Translations under genes and position numbers: made by a program
Assembly (NCBI GenBank): GCA_949358305.1
Contig: OX442322.1
Location: 3,906,001 to 3,970,000 of the forward strand
From: Strigamia acuminata
Lineage: Eukaryota; Arthropoda; Chilopoda; Geophilomorpha; Linotaeniidae
Length of the DNA: 64,000 nt
Reading direction: 5' to 3'
Shown: piece after piece, positions 30,994 through 41,600 of the stretch
Layout: each line of letters opens with the position of its first letter
How positions within the stretch are numbered: position 1 is the first letter of the stretch
Notes under the pieces: model-generated
Seen by the model: the letters and a program-made list of their open reading frames with translations, nothing else
The model's database searches: none
What the model was told of the DNA's origin: nothing

Positions 30994-33900
30994 TTATTTC
31001 GAGATGAAGATCCGGGACAACAAATTTCGGAGGCGTTCGGAACTAAGCCATTTCGTGAAAATATCCGAAACATTTATTTCACCCGGAATTTTGCGGAGTT
31101 CGAAGCATCCGGCAATATGCCACTCTCGAAGCCAATGGAACTTTACTCGAATGTGTTTGGTTTTCAAGTTCTCGATGTCGTTGTTCGTGAATTGGATCGA
31201 GGCAAGGGCATCGGAGAAAATAATCGGTTTCGATAATCGGTTTAACGGTGGAAACACTCGATAGATACTGTCCAACCAGTATAACTCTTTAACGATTTCA
31301 ACGAGTGCCACAAACTCGACTTCCATGGTGGAACAGGCGACGCTGGTCTGCTTTTTGCAGCTCCAGCCAATTGGCACACAACCGATATAAATGATGTATC
31401 CTCCGAAGCTTCTCGATGTCGCAATGTCGCTCGCCCACGACGCATCTGTGTATCCCCACAGCTGACTGGAATTACACCCCGAGAGTTCGATCGAGAAATC
31501 GCTCGTGTTCGCCACGTATTTGAGAACTTGGAGCAAACACTTGATGTGGCGGTGGTCGTAGCAGTTATTATACTGCGATAAAGCGATGACCGAATATAAT
31601 ATGTCGGGACGAGTGCGAGAAGCGAGGAATAATAACGATCCGATGAGCAATCGGTACGGAAAGTCCGGGAGATTATCCAACGAGCCTTTGACGAGCGTGG
31701 TCCCCGGTGTGACAGGCACTTTAATGAGTGCATCTGACGAAACGTTGAACTTTTTAAGAAGTTTGTCGATGTAGGAGCGTTGGGACATGAAAACTTTCCC
31801 ATCGCGACGCACGAATTCTACCCCGAGTAATTTGGTTATCGGTCCGAGGTTGACGATGTTGAATTTGCTGGAAATCAGCGCCAAAATACGGTCTCGGATA
31901 CTCTCCGACGCGTAAAATAAGACGATATCGTCCACGTAGACTAACATAACAGCCGAATGTCCAAATGCGTAAACGCAATTACAAGCGGGAAATTTTTGGA
32001 ATCCGAGGTCGGTTAACGTCTCGTTGAGCTTCTGGTACCACATGCGCCCCGACTGGTGAAGACCATAAAGTGACTTGGTTAACAACCAGACGTTGTCGGG
32101 TGAGGTGCATGTGGCGCCGGCGGGAATCCGCATGTAAATTTCGTGGTCGAGGTCGCCGTAAAGGTAGGCACACTTGACGTCGAGGTGGAGATCCCTCCAT
32201 CCTAGTAAAACGACTAGGAGGCAGAAAAAGAATCGGATGAGCACGAAGTTAACCACCGGACTAAAAACTTCATCGAAATCAACGCCCATTGTTTGGCGGA
32301 AACCCTGCGCAACAAGTCGGGCACGGTAGCGGTGAATTTTCCCGGTGGCATCTGATTTCAAACGGAAGATCCACTTGCACCCGAGAATTGTCTTGTCCGG
32401 GGGTCGTGGAACTTCCTTATAAACTTCGCGTTCCTTGAAAGTCGTGAGCTCCTCATCGATTGCCTCGGTCCACTTCGGTGCCTCGGGTAGCTTAACAGCT
32501 TCGGCGTACGTGGACGGCTCTCGAAAACACATAAGGACGCGATGAACAGGTTGCTCTTCCTGCAATTGATGTTCGAGGTTGCCGAAAAAGAAAATGTCCT
32601 CTTCATACGGAAGTTGGTGAGCGATGCAATATCTTTCGATGTCCCCTCTCGACCTTAAGCGGACACCGTGCTCCGGATAGTAATAAACGTCGACCTTAAC
32701 TTTGCCAGGCGCTTGTTCTTTCCGGAGATGCTCTTCCCTCCTCCATCCGCTGAAGGGCGTATCTCCACCAATAAAACGATAGGGGCAGTGAAGAGCGCGT
32801 AACGGAGCGAGAGGCGGTGCAGGCGTTGCAGCGGCCGCTGGTAAGGCGGCTGCCTTATCGAGGAGATCATCGAGGAGATTATCAAGTGGATCATCTTCGG
32901 GGTCGTGCTCGGAATCACGTTCGGGATAGCGTTCGAAAAATTGTTCGATATCGTGGTCAATGTCGAGTTCACTATCGCTGGCCTCAGGGGTGTGAGGTCG
33001 ACGAGCCAAAGCATCGGGACGTAATCTCCTCCGAGGACGGTAAAGCGGAAGTGGTGGGTCAGGCGTGACGTCCAAACCGATGTCCTCCGGTACATCGTCC
33101 GCAAACAGAATAGGAGGAGGCAATTCATCAGCAATGTCCTCTTCGACCTCCTCGAGGACGGAGCGATATGAAGCAACTGATGAAGCGCTTGACGGAGCCC
33201 GATGGCAGAATTCATCATCGTCATTAGACGATTCATCGTCGGAATCACGACGTCGACGTGACCAGGGTACAGATGGGAAAGCGCCATCGTCAAAAGTGAC
33301 ACGAGACGGTGTAGTGACGCGAGAAGGCTCCTCCATGAATGGAGCATTTTCGTAGGGATCCGGAACGTAAAACGGCGAGCGTTTGAAATTCTGACGTTCA
33401 TCGATTTGAACGTGAACGGATTCCGTGACGGTGTTCGTAGCCGGATTCCAAACCCGATAACCGCGAGTGTTGGAGGCGTAACCTACGAGAAATCCTTCCC
33501 ACGCCCGTGGATCCATTTTGTTGCGCCCGGGTGCGGTGAAATGCACCCAGCATTTAGAACCAATTTTTCGGAAATGTTTGACGGAGAGGGCACGCTGGCG
33601 CCACAACACATATGGGATTTCGTCGTTAAGTTTTGAATGCGGGCTGCGATTTTTGACGTACGAAAATGTCACAGCGAGTTCAGCCCAAAGTGTGTGCGGA
33701 AAACCGGTTTCGGAGGTAACAGAGCGAAGATAGTCGCCCATCGTCCGGTTTAGGCGTTCGGCGACCCCGTTCATTTGTGGGCTTCCGGGATTGGTCCGTT
33801 GTGCGACAATGCCCTTGTCAGCGAGGTAACGGTCAAAAGTCTTAGAAATAAATTCCCCGCCGCGATCCGTGCGAATTGATTTGACGCGGGAATCCGTAAT

Positions 33901-35934
33901 GCGTTCAACGCGAGAAACAAAGTCTTTGAAAGTTGTGAAGGCGTCGGATTTGCGTGCAATCGGAAAAATCCACGAATATCGGGTCGCGTCGTCAACAATG
34001 GAGAAGGCATAATCAGCACCGCCAATCGAAGTCAGTCTTGACGGGCCCCAGACGTCCATGTGCAGCAACTCCAACGGTTTGGTCGTCGAAGGTGTGGGAA
34101 TCGGTTTATGCGAGGCGCGTGTGGACTTGGCAATGCGACATGAGTTGCAGGAAAGTTCTTGTCGAACCGCAGCCGGATCGAGTCCATAAACTTGGGAATT
34201 GTTCGCCAAAGTCCGCATGGTTTTGGTGTGGAGATAGCCCAACCTGGCGTGCCATAATCCCGTGGCATCCGCAACGTTCGCAGCCGGCGTTACGACCTTT
34301 TTGGGAGGTGGGATCGCCTTTGTCGTGGCAACGGGAGGCGGAGGAGATGATAGGACGTTGGAATACATCCGGATCTGTTGTGGTTTAGATCCGGGAACAG
34401 GATTGTGGATGATCGGGAAAGGGGAAGGCACGAGTAGGGTGTTGGAAGAGATGGGTAAGCGGAAGTGGGTCATTTCAACGTTTGATATTCTCTTCGACTT
34501 CTTTGAGGGCATCGCGGGAAAATCTTCCTCCTTCGTGATGAGAGTCATCGGCGCAGTAGTCGGAGGTGACGTTGGGATGGGCGCTGTACTCGAAACAACA
34601 GTCGGCGACGCAAATGGCGAAATTAGTCCATCTACGAAGTAAAGTCCTGACTTTTGCTTCGCCCGAAGAACACTTTGTTTGATATCCGTCCCATATGTAT
34701 GCAACTCCGAATTGTAAATGTGTATGTGATGCCCACATTTATCAACTCGCGAAACCGAAATTAAATTAGCGCCGAAATCAGGTGCGTACAAAACATCGCG
34801 GAGAAGTACGGTGCATTCACAGCCATCGATGAGTGACTTGACTGGAACATTCCCTTTTCCGGTAACTTTGGAGCTTCCTTGTCCCAATTCGATATTAAAA
34901 GGGACGACCTCAACAAAGTCCAAGAACCACGATTTAACGTGTGAAACGTGGTCGGTGGCGCCGCAGTCAACAATCCATTCGTGAGATTGGACGAAATGAA
35001 CGGTAGGAACCTGGATCGCAGGTGGTGCGGACAGGAGATATGCTGCATCTCGGCGCGGGCGTGAAGACTCGCGAAACTGTCCCTGTTGCTGTTGATTCGG
35101 GTTCACATTCGGATTCGGGCCTTTATTGCGACGTCGACTCTTGCTGCGAGATCGTGTCTGAAGCGTAGCTACCGGCTGTTGCCCCGTTGTTTGCTTGCGA
35201 GGATGCTGGCACTTATTGGCGTAGTGTCCAAGCTCGTTGCAATTGAAGCAACGCACCTGCGCAAGCGGGCGCGGGGGTCGCGACTGGTTACGTCCTTGTC
35301 GCCCAGTAGCATAAGCGGAGGAATTACCGGAGTTTCGGTTCGAATGCGACTTTAATCGGAGATATTCCGACAACAACTGATCGGAGACTTTAGCCGGGGT
35401 AAACTCTGCCAGCGGCCAATGGTAAATGGCAAAAGTCGCCTGGTCGTATTTGTCCGGAAGAAAGTCTAAATACTGGTACGCGTGATGTCGAGGGAGGATG
35501 TCTTCACCGACGTCGTGGAGTTGGCGGACCATGAGGTCGACGCGGCTAAGGAAATCGGCCATTTCCTCGCCGGGCTCCAACTTGAGCTGCAGGAACTCAC
35601 GGCGCATCGCCGCTTGGCGGGCGAGAGAGCTGGGGGCGTAAATCTTGGCCAAAGTGTCCCACGCCTGTTTCGGAGTGGTGCAACCGTCGAGGGCCGACTG
35701 TTTGGCCTGCGAGACGTGGCAATAAATGGTCCCCAGCGCTCGGGCTTTCCGACGTTGCCATTTTTGCCAAACATCTTCATCCACGTTGGCTTTGACTAGT
35801 TCCTCCGTTTCGGTGACGTGGTGCCATACGCCGTCGGACATCAATAGCATTTTAATTGCACGGTGCCAGTGTTCGTAATTGCCGGTCACGAGAATCGGCA
35901 CGTGGCCTGACGACTGATCGGTGGCCTTTTTCAT
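30994..35934 (-). CDS. gag-pol: Copia D gag-pol polyprotein
   Basis: The frame is open further upstream, but I start at ATG 35934 (MKKATDQSSG), where homology with the E Gag begins; 1646 residues. Order: UBN2-like Gag, CCHC knuckle (CFNCNELGHYANKC, near 230), protease (DCGATDHV, near 320), integrase zinc region (WHARLGYLH...CNSC, near 560), and a DDE core with HMDVWG, RTDRGGEF and NGVAERLN. A long acidic linker follows, then RT with HRYRARLVAQGF and YVDDIVLF (near 1334), and RNase H with TDASWAS and TMEVEFVAL. The protease has Cys between Asp and Gly (DCG), shared with E. No break was found. Confidence 0.96.
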   Translation of the reverse strand: MKKATDQSSGHVPILVTGNYEHWHRAIKMLLMSDGVWHHVTETEELVKANVDEDVWQKWQRRKARALGTIYCHVSQAKQSALDGCTTPKQAWDTLAKIYAPSSLARQAAMRREFLQLKLEPGEEMADFLSRVDLMVRQLHDVGEDILPRHHAYQYLDFLPDKYDQATFAIYHWPLAEFTPAKVSDQLLSEYLRLKSHSNRNSGNSSAYATGRQGRNQSRPPRPLAQVRCFNCNELGHYANKCQHPRKQTTGQQPVATLQTRSRSKSRRRNKGPNPNVNPNQQQQGQFRESSRPRRDAAYLLSAPPAIQVPTVHFVQSHEWIVDCGATDHVSHVKSWFLDFVEVVPFNIELGQGSSKVTGKGNVPVKSLIDGCECTVLLRDVLYAPDFGANLISVSRVDKCGHHIHIYNSELHTYGTDIKQSVLRAKQKSGLYFVDGLISPFASPTVVSSTAPIPTSPPTTAPMTLITKEEDFPAMPSKKSKRISNVEMTHFRLPISSNTLLVPSPFPIIHNPVPGSKPQQIRMYSNVLSSPPPPVATTKAIPPPKKVVTPAANVADATGLWHARLGYLHTKTMRTLANNSQVYGLDPAAVRQELSCNSCRIAKSTRASHKPIPTPSTTKPLELLHMDVWGPSRLTSIGGADYAFSIVDDATRYSWIFPIARKSDAFTTFKDFVSRVERITDSRVKSIRTDRGGEFISKTFDRYLADKGIVAQRTNPGSPQMNGVAERLNRTMGDYLRSVTSETGFPHTLWAELAVTFSYVKNRSPHSKLNDEIPYVLWRQRALSVKHFRKIGSKCWVHFTAPGRNKMDPRAWEGFLVGYASNTRGYRVWNPATNTVTESVHVQIDERQNFKRSPFYVPDPYENAPFMEEPSRVTTPSRVTFDDGAFPSVPWSRRRRDSDDESSNDDDEFCHRAPSSASSVASYRSVLEEVEEDIADELPPPILFADDVPEDIGLDVTPDPPLPLYRPRRRLRPDALARRPHTPEASDSELDIDHDIEQFFERYPERDSEHDPEDDPLDNLLDDLLDKAAALPAAAATPAPPLAPLRALHCPYRFIGGDTPFSGWRREEHLRKEQAPGKVKVDVYYYPEHGVRLRSRGDIERYCIAHQLPYEEDIFFFGNLEHQLQEEQPVHRVLMCFREPSTYAEAVKLPEAPKWTEAIDEELTTFKEREVYKEVPRPPDKTILGCKWIFRLKSDATGKIHRYRARLVAQGFRQTMGVDFDEVFSPVVNFVLIRFFFCLLVVLLGWRDLHLDVKCAYLYGDLDHEIYMRIPAGATCTSPDNVWLLTKSLYGLHQSGRMWYQKLNETLTDLGFQKFPACNCVYAFGHSAVMLVYVDDIVLFYASESIRDRILALISSKFNIVNLGPITKLLGVEFVRRDGKVFMSQRSYIDKLLKKFNVSSDALIKVPVTPGTTLVKGSLDNLPDFPYRLLIGSLLFLASRTRPDILYSVIALSQYNNCYDHRHIKCLLQVLKYVANTSDFSIELSGCNSSQLWGYTDASWASDIATSRSFGGYIIYIGCVPIGWSCKKQTSVACSTMEVEFVALVEIVKELYWLDSIYRVFPPLNRLSKPIIFSDALASIQFTNNDIENLKTKHIRVKFHWLREWHIAGCFELRKIPGEINVSDIFTKWLSSERLRNLLSRIFISK

Positions 35935-36606
35935 GATTGTACGGAGGAAAAATGCGTAGAAATGGGAAATTGAAGCACAATCGACGCACAATTCACGCAC
36001 AAACGAAGCACAAATCACGATGCGAAGCACTTTACGTAGCACTGTCAAAGCGGAAACCAAGAATGGGCGATTCCTTCTAAAGGAATCAAATAGCTTTCGG
36101 TTGCCAGTCTGAGAGGGTCCGTTCGACTTCCTGGAGCCGCGGGAAACCTCACTTGTACCACGACAAGCACAACCGAAAAATACAACGGCGCTTGCCCGGA
36201 TTCGGACGAAGGGCGCCGAGGATTCTAATTGTCCCACACCAAAATACCCACTTAAAACTAACAAAGGTAAATCGACTCTGAAAAGCAAAATAAGGCGAAA
36301 TTGACGAATCAGTCGCGGTGCACGTCGCAACACGCGATCCTCGTGTGAAAAACACGGATATGTGCGATTTTAAACGAAAAATCGCAAAAAATGAACGAAA
36401 ATCATCGATACTGTCGCACACCGGGGTGCTAAACAGCGGGTTACACCCGTTTCTCGGTGATAACGTCGTGTAGACGTCGTCGCATGTCGAAAATCGGTGT
36501 AAATCGGCAAAAAATCTGAAAATATAGAAAATTTCCGCAAAATTCGCAAAAAAATCGCGAAAATTGTGGAAAATTAAGGAAAAAACGAGGCTCTGGTGTC
36601 TTTCCA
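35935..36606 (-). other. D 5' leader
   Basis: About 670 bases between primer site and ATG. The open frame through it has no recognisable protein features, so I leave it untranslated. Confidence 0.55.
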
Positions 36607-36620
36607 GGCCTCTGTTACCA
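36607..36620 (-). other. D primer binding site
   Basis: Two bases from the 5' LTR the minus strand reads TGGTAACAGAGGCC. It starts with TGG, as a site for a tRNA 3' end should, and resembles the tRNA-iMet 3' complement seen in E with a few changes. Confidence 0.6.
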
Positions 36621-36622
36621 AT

Positions 36623-37195
36623 TGTGGTGGTATGCTGCAAAAACAGCACAGACTAGGCAGTGGAAACGCTTAAAAATAAGCCAACACGTACGATATAGCA
36701 CGCACGAGACGTGCGGCGCGTCGTGTACGCGAATTCGAGCCGGTTCTGGTCGAATTTGCGTGGTGTCTGCACTTATCTACGTGCAGACACGAGAAACAAG
36801 TTATTTATAAACAAAATAAACGATTTATTAACCTAAAACTTACGAAAACAGGATTGAAATGCACAGGAGCACACTTAGCAGTGTGCGTCGCCATCTTGGA
36901 ATAAAAGGCAGTGCGCTCTGGTGACAGAAGCGAGCGACACACAGGTATAAACAGATAGGCGATGCATGATGCCCAGTGTGTTAAGACACAGTTAATGCAG
37001 GCACCATGCATTTCCCTTACAATATAAAATAAATATACGGAAATATACTGGTAACAACCAGTTAAGTAGGAAATAAACACTAAATCATTTGGGGAAAGAA
37101 AATATAATAACCGATGATGTGAAAAAGTCCAGGTAGCGTCATTACGCATCGAAAAAGTGTTAAATAAACGTCCGAAGTGGTTTCAAGGACCAACA
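36623..37195 (-). repeat. D 5' LTR
   Basis: 573 bp, partner of 30375-30947. CCAAGATGGC on the minus strand at 36890-36899. Confidence 0.95.
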
Positions 37196-37200
37196 GTATG

Positions 37201-37501
37201 GTCCATAGATTTATCCCGAAGGCCGAACGACAAGACAAATTTTCGGATTGTGGAGAAGTTGGCGTACTCGTCGGATATGCGTTATTTACTTGAGGCTACC
37301 GAATATAGGATCCTATCAGCAACAAAATCATTGAGAGTGATCAAGTGACAATTAATGAAGCTAAGGTTTATCAACCCAAACGAGTCGAAAGTGTAGAACA
37401 AATTAGTTTTACACCTGACACGACAGAAGAACCTAAATCAAAATCGACGTTGAAGAAGGTTGCATCGTCGCAAGCAAAACAACAAGCAGTTGCACAAGTA
37501 A
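37201..37501 (+). pseudogene. C pol, middle part
   Basis: Continues the C integrase frame after D with the GVLVGY motif region, then linker sequence. It is cut at 37502 by E'. Its last five bases, GTAAC, are duplicated at 61276-61280. Confidence 0.75.
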
Positions 37502-37954
37502 CTGTTGTTTTCCGATACCAAATAGTCCTCCGTATTCATTTCGTGTATTTATATTGTGTTTCTGCATCATGCAGTCTTTATAGTATTTATTTAGACTTTA
37601 CTTATTGTTTAACATGAGGCATAATGCTGCCTGTATCATTTTTGTATCAATTTATCATTTCTAACACCAGATGGTGTCATACTATGTTTTTCACACATCC
37701 AAGATGTCCGCCTGCGTGTCTGCAGGTTTTTGCTTATCATTCTCGTCCAAATGGACTCCAATTTGTAAGTGCTTTTATTTATAATTAAATATTGTTTATT
37801 TTTACATTCTTTTGTTGTATTTGGCCGCATATAAGCACGTTTAAACGTGCAGCGCCTCGTTTTTGTCTCGTCATTATCGGCGATAGTTTGCGCTCGCCAT
37901 TTCGGCCGCACGCGTGATATTTTCACGGCGTTTACCGCTTCCACATGGTCACAT
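37502..37954 (+). repeat. E' 5' LTR, main part
   Basis: Begins TGTTGTTTTCC. It matches the 3' LTR up to about 37950, where E1 intervenes; the remaining LTR end is at 44807-44840. Landmarks: CACCAGATGGTG (37665-37676), CCAAGATGTC (37699-37708), GTAAGT (37765-37770) and the palindrome GCACGTTTAAACGTGC (37835-37850). Confidence 0.85.
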
Positions 37955-38438
37955 GGTAGCAGAGGAGGAGGCGCAGAACGGTCAATTAGACCGTGTGGAA
38001 GCGTGAAACACGCACGAAAAACCGAGTGCGTGGCCGTAATGGCGGGCGCACGTGAATACCGCTAATGGCAGGTCAAATACAAGCTGCCGCACGTGGAAAA
38101 CGTGCTTATTTGCAGCAAAAGACAACTACACAATGTAAAAATAATAAATGTTTACTCTAAAATAAAACAACTTACAAATTGAGACCATTTTGGTGTAGAT
38201 AACATGGTTATGCTTGCACAGCCTGCAAGCAGCCATCTTGGAATAAGGAAAAATATACAATGACACCATCTGGTGTTAAGAATTATCAACTTAATACAAT
38301 TGAGCTGTGGGCAGCATTATACCCAATGATAAATAATTATATAAAGACAAAATAAATACAAAAAGCTGCTTAGTGCTGATAAACACTAGGAAATTTCCGT
38401 AATGAGTACGGAGGACTATTTGGCATTGGAAAACAAAA
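37955..38438 (-). repeat. E1 3' LTR
   Basis: 484 bp, partner of 44323-44806. The terminal base is changed (GGTAGCAG in place of TGTAGCAG), and the inner end has AAAA for AACA. CCAAGATGGC on the minus strand at 38232-38241. Confidence 0.85.
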
Positions 38439-38645
38439 ATTTCCCCCTTCAAGGCCAGATAGCCGCACAATTAAACAGAAATGGGGAAAATATCATATGT
38501 AACTTTACAATTTTCAAATAATTAAGGAAAAACAATAAATCGAATTATCGAGCCGGGTACTATTATATTAATCACTACGGAAGCCCGAAAATTCCCACTG
38601 GAACTCGATGATCCTCAAAATTCGGGTAAAACTAAATTAAGAATG
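38439..38645 (-). other. E1 3' untranslated region with polypurine tract
   Basis: About 200 bases between LTR and pol stop. A purine run, GAAGGGGGAAA on the minus strand (38440-38451), is the likely polypurine tract. Confidence 0.5.
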
Positions 38646-41600
38646 TCACGATAGGTTGAAATTGAAAATCCGGGAAATCAGGAGACGCAGTTGAGATGAG
38701 CTCAACCATTTGGTAAAAATGTCTGCCACGTTCATTGATCCGGGGACTTTGCGCAATTGAAATGCGCCTGCTGTGTACCATTCCCGAATCCAATGAAATT
38801 TCACTCGGATATGTTTCGTTTTACTGTTCTCCACGTCATTCGATGTGAATTGGATGGAAGAAAGCGCATCGGAGAACACTATAGGTGGTGAAGATCTATT
38901 CAGCATCGGTACGGAACTGTAGACGTAATCGAGCCAATAAAGCTCACGGACGCACTCAACGAGGGCGACAAACTCCGCTTCCATCGTTGAGCACGCCACG
39001 CTGGTTTGTTTACGACAACTCCATCCGATGGGGACGTTTCCAATATAGGCTATATACCCGCCGAAACTCAAAGAAGTGCTGACTTCGGTGGCCCAGGACG
39101 CGTCAGTATATCCCCATAGTTGTCCATTGGAACAATTTGACAGTTCAATTGCGTAATCCAAAGTATTGCCTACATAGCGCACAACCTGCATTTGATGTGA
39201 GTGTGGTTGTAGCAATTATTGAACTGTGACAACATTATCACTGAGAATAATATATCAGGTCGTGTCCTCGATGCGAGGAAGAGAAGAGAGCCAATTAACG
39301 AACAATAAGGAAATTCTGGCAAGTCCTCTTTCGACCCTTTGACGAGCGTCGTTCCTGGTGTTACTGGGACCTTGATGAGTTTATCGGCGACAATTTCAAA
39401 TTTCTTGAGAATCTTCTGTATGTATGCACGTTGGATGATGAAGATTCCCTTGGGAGTACGAATGAACTCTACCCCTAAGAGTTTCGTAATTGGTCCTAAA
39501 TTCACGACATCGAATTTGGTGCTGATGAGCGCAATTAATTGCGCCAGGACGTTATCCGTCGCGTAAAATAGAACTATATCATCGACGTATATTAGCATCA
39601 CGGCGGAAGTTCCGTATATGTACACACAGTTGCACCCTGGTAATCTGCGAAATCCCAAATCGCGCAATGTTTGATCCAGTTTTTCAAACCATTGGCGCCC
39701 GGACTGGTGGAGTCCATAGAGCGACTTTATGAGGAGCCAAACGTGATTTGGATTTGAACATGTTGCGCCAGCTGGAATGCGCATATACACCTTATGCGCA
39801 AGATCGCCATATAGGTACGCGCACTTCACATCTAAATGCGCATCCTTCCACCCTTTGAGGACTACTAATAGGCAGAAAAACAGGCGTATGAGAACAAAGT
39901 TGACAACAGGGCTGAAAACTTCGTCGTAGTCTACTCCTAAAGTTTGACGGAAGCCCTGTGCCACTAATCTGGCGCGATATCTAGCTGGCTTGCCTAGAGC
40001 ATCTTCCTTCAGTTTGAAGAGCCACTTACACCCTAATATGGTTGTATTTTCCGGTTTAGGGACCTCTTCATAGACGCCTCTTTTTGCAAAAGTGTCTAAT
40101 TCTTCATTAATGGCTTCTTGCCATTTTGTCGCATCCGGAAATCTCACAGCCTCTGCATAGCTGGTAGGGTCACGGCGACACAAATGCACTCTAGGAAGTG
40201 GTAATGGAAGATCCTCCAATTCGTATTCCATATTGCCAAAATAAAATAGTTCAGGATCATAAGGAATGTTATTCATGTGACAGAATTCCTCAACGTCACC
40301 TCTAGAACGTAATCGGAGTCCTGCTTCTGGGAAATAATAGACATCTGTTTTTAATTTGCCGGGTTCCTGCACTTTGCGCAAATGTTCCTCCCTTTTCCAG
40401 TGTCTACACACAGTATCTCCACCAATGTATTGCCACTTATACGCAGTTGCTGCTCCAGTTGGAGGTGGACCATGGTGGGCTGCTTGATGAACTTGTGGCG
40501 CATTTCCACGAGAGCCTCGACGAGTATTTACAAAACTCGGAGGTGAACCAGGTGGTGTATGACTTGGTGTATTGCCGGGAGTAATAACTGGACTCGGCAC
40601 TGGTGTTATTACTGGAGTAATCAAAGGAGCTCGAATAGGAGATCCCGGAGTTGGAGTGGCTGGTGGAGTCCGGAATTGAGCACCCGCTGGGGTCGAATCG
40701 TCAGAGTCATAGTCCGTATCACATTCATCCTCTGAATCCGGAAATTTGGGCCAATCAGTATATTGTAGACCGTCGTCTTCAAACCTCACTTGCGGTTGTG
40801 AAATGCGCAATGGTTGACGAATTTGTGACGATTGACGCGTTTGGTCCAGATCTGGTCCCATCCACGGTTGCTGTGGTCCTCGATAATGATTAGAGCGCTT
40901 ATAAGATTGCCGTTCATCAATTTGGACGTGAATGGACTCGATGACCTTGTTGTCTGTCGGATTCCAGATGCGGTAGCCTCGCGTTGTGGTGGCGTATCCA
41001 ACCAAGTAGCCCTCCCAAGCTCGTGGATCGAGCTTGTCCCTGCCAGGTGCTGTGTGATGAACCCAGCACTTGGAGCCTAACTTGCGCAGGTGTCTAAGCG
41101 AAAGGGCACGTCGTCGCCACAGGATATAGGGGACCTCATTTTTGAGACGAGAATGAGGGCACCGGTTCTTTATATAGGAGAAAGTCACTGCGAATTCCGC
41201 CCAAAGTTCATTAGGTAATCCGGTTTCATCTAAAATGGCACGAGTATAATCCGCCATTGTGCGATTTATTCGTTCTGCTGTGCCATTCATAGCGGGGCTA
41301 TGGGGATTGGTCCGCTGGGCTTGAATTCCAGTTTCTTTCAGATAGCGTTCAAATTCATTCGATATGAATTCTCCTCCTCGGTCAGTTTGGATGGCCTTGA
41401 CTCGTTTGCCCGTCACTCGTTCAATTCGCGTGACGTAATCTTTAAACAATCCAAATACTTGGGATTTTTGGGCCATCGGAAGTATCCAGGCGTAGCGCGT
41501 GGCGTCGTCGATAATCGTTAGCACATAACGCGCGCCTCCGTAGGAAGTTGTTCTTGAGGCTCCCCACACATCCATGTGCAGGAGATCTAAAGCCTTGGTT

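Larger units (their letters stand above)
30375..37195 (-). mobile_element. Ty1/copia element D, intact
   Basis: Two 573-bp LTRs flank an uninterrupted polyprotein on the minus strand. Target duplication GTATG at 30370-30374 and 37196-37200. I count about three LTR differences (near 30477, 30510 and 30780), so the insertion is recent but probably older than A, F and G2. Confidence 0.96.

Noticed and set aside
32655-33401. 248-residue minus-strand ORF inside D
   Set aside because: It overlaps the long polyprotein in another frame across the low-complexity linker.
35935-36333. N-terminal extension of the D polyprotein frame
   Set aside because: The frame is open above ATG 35934, but homology to the E Gag starts at that ATG and the extra residues look like translated leader.
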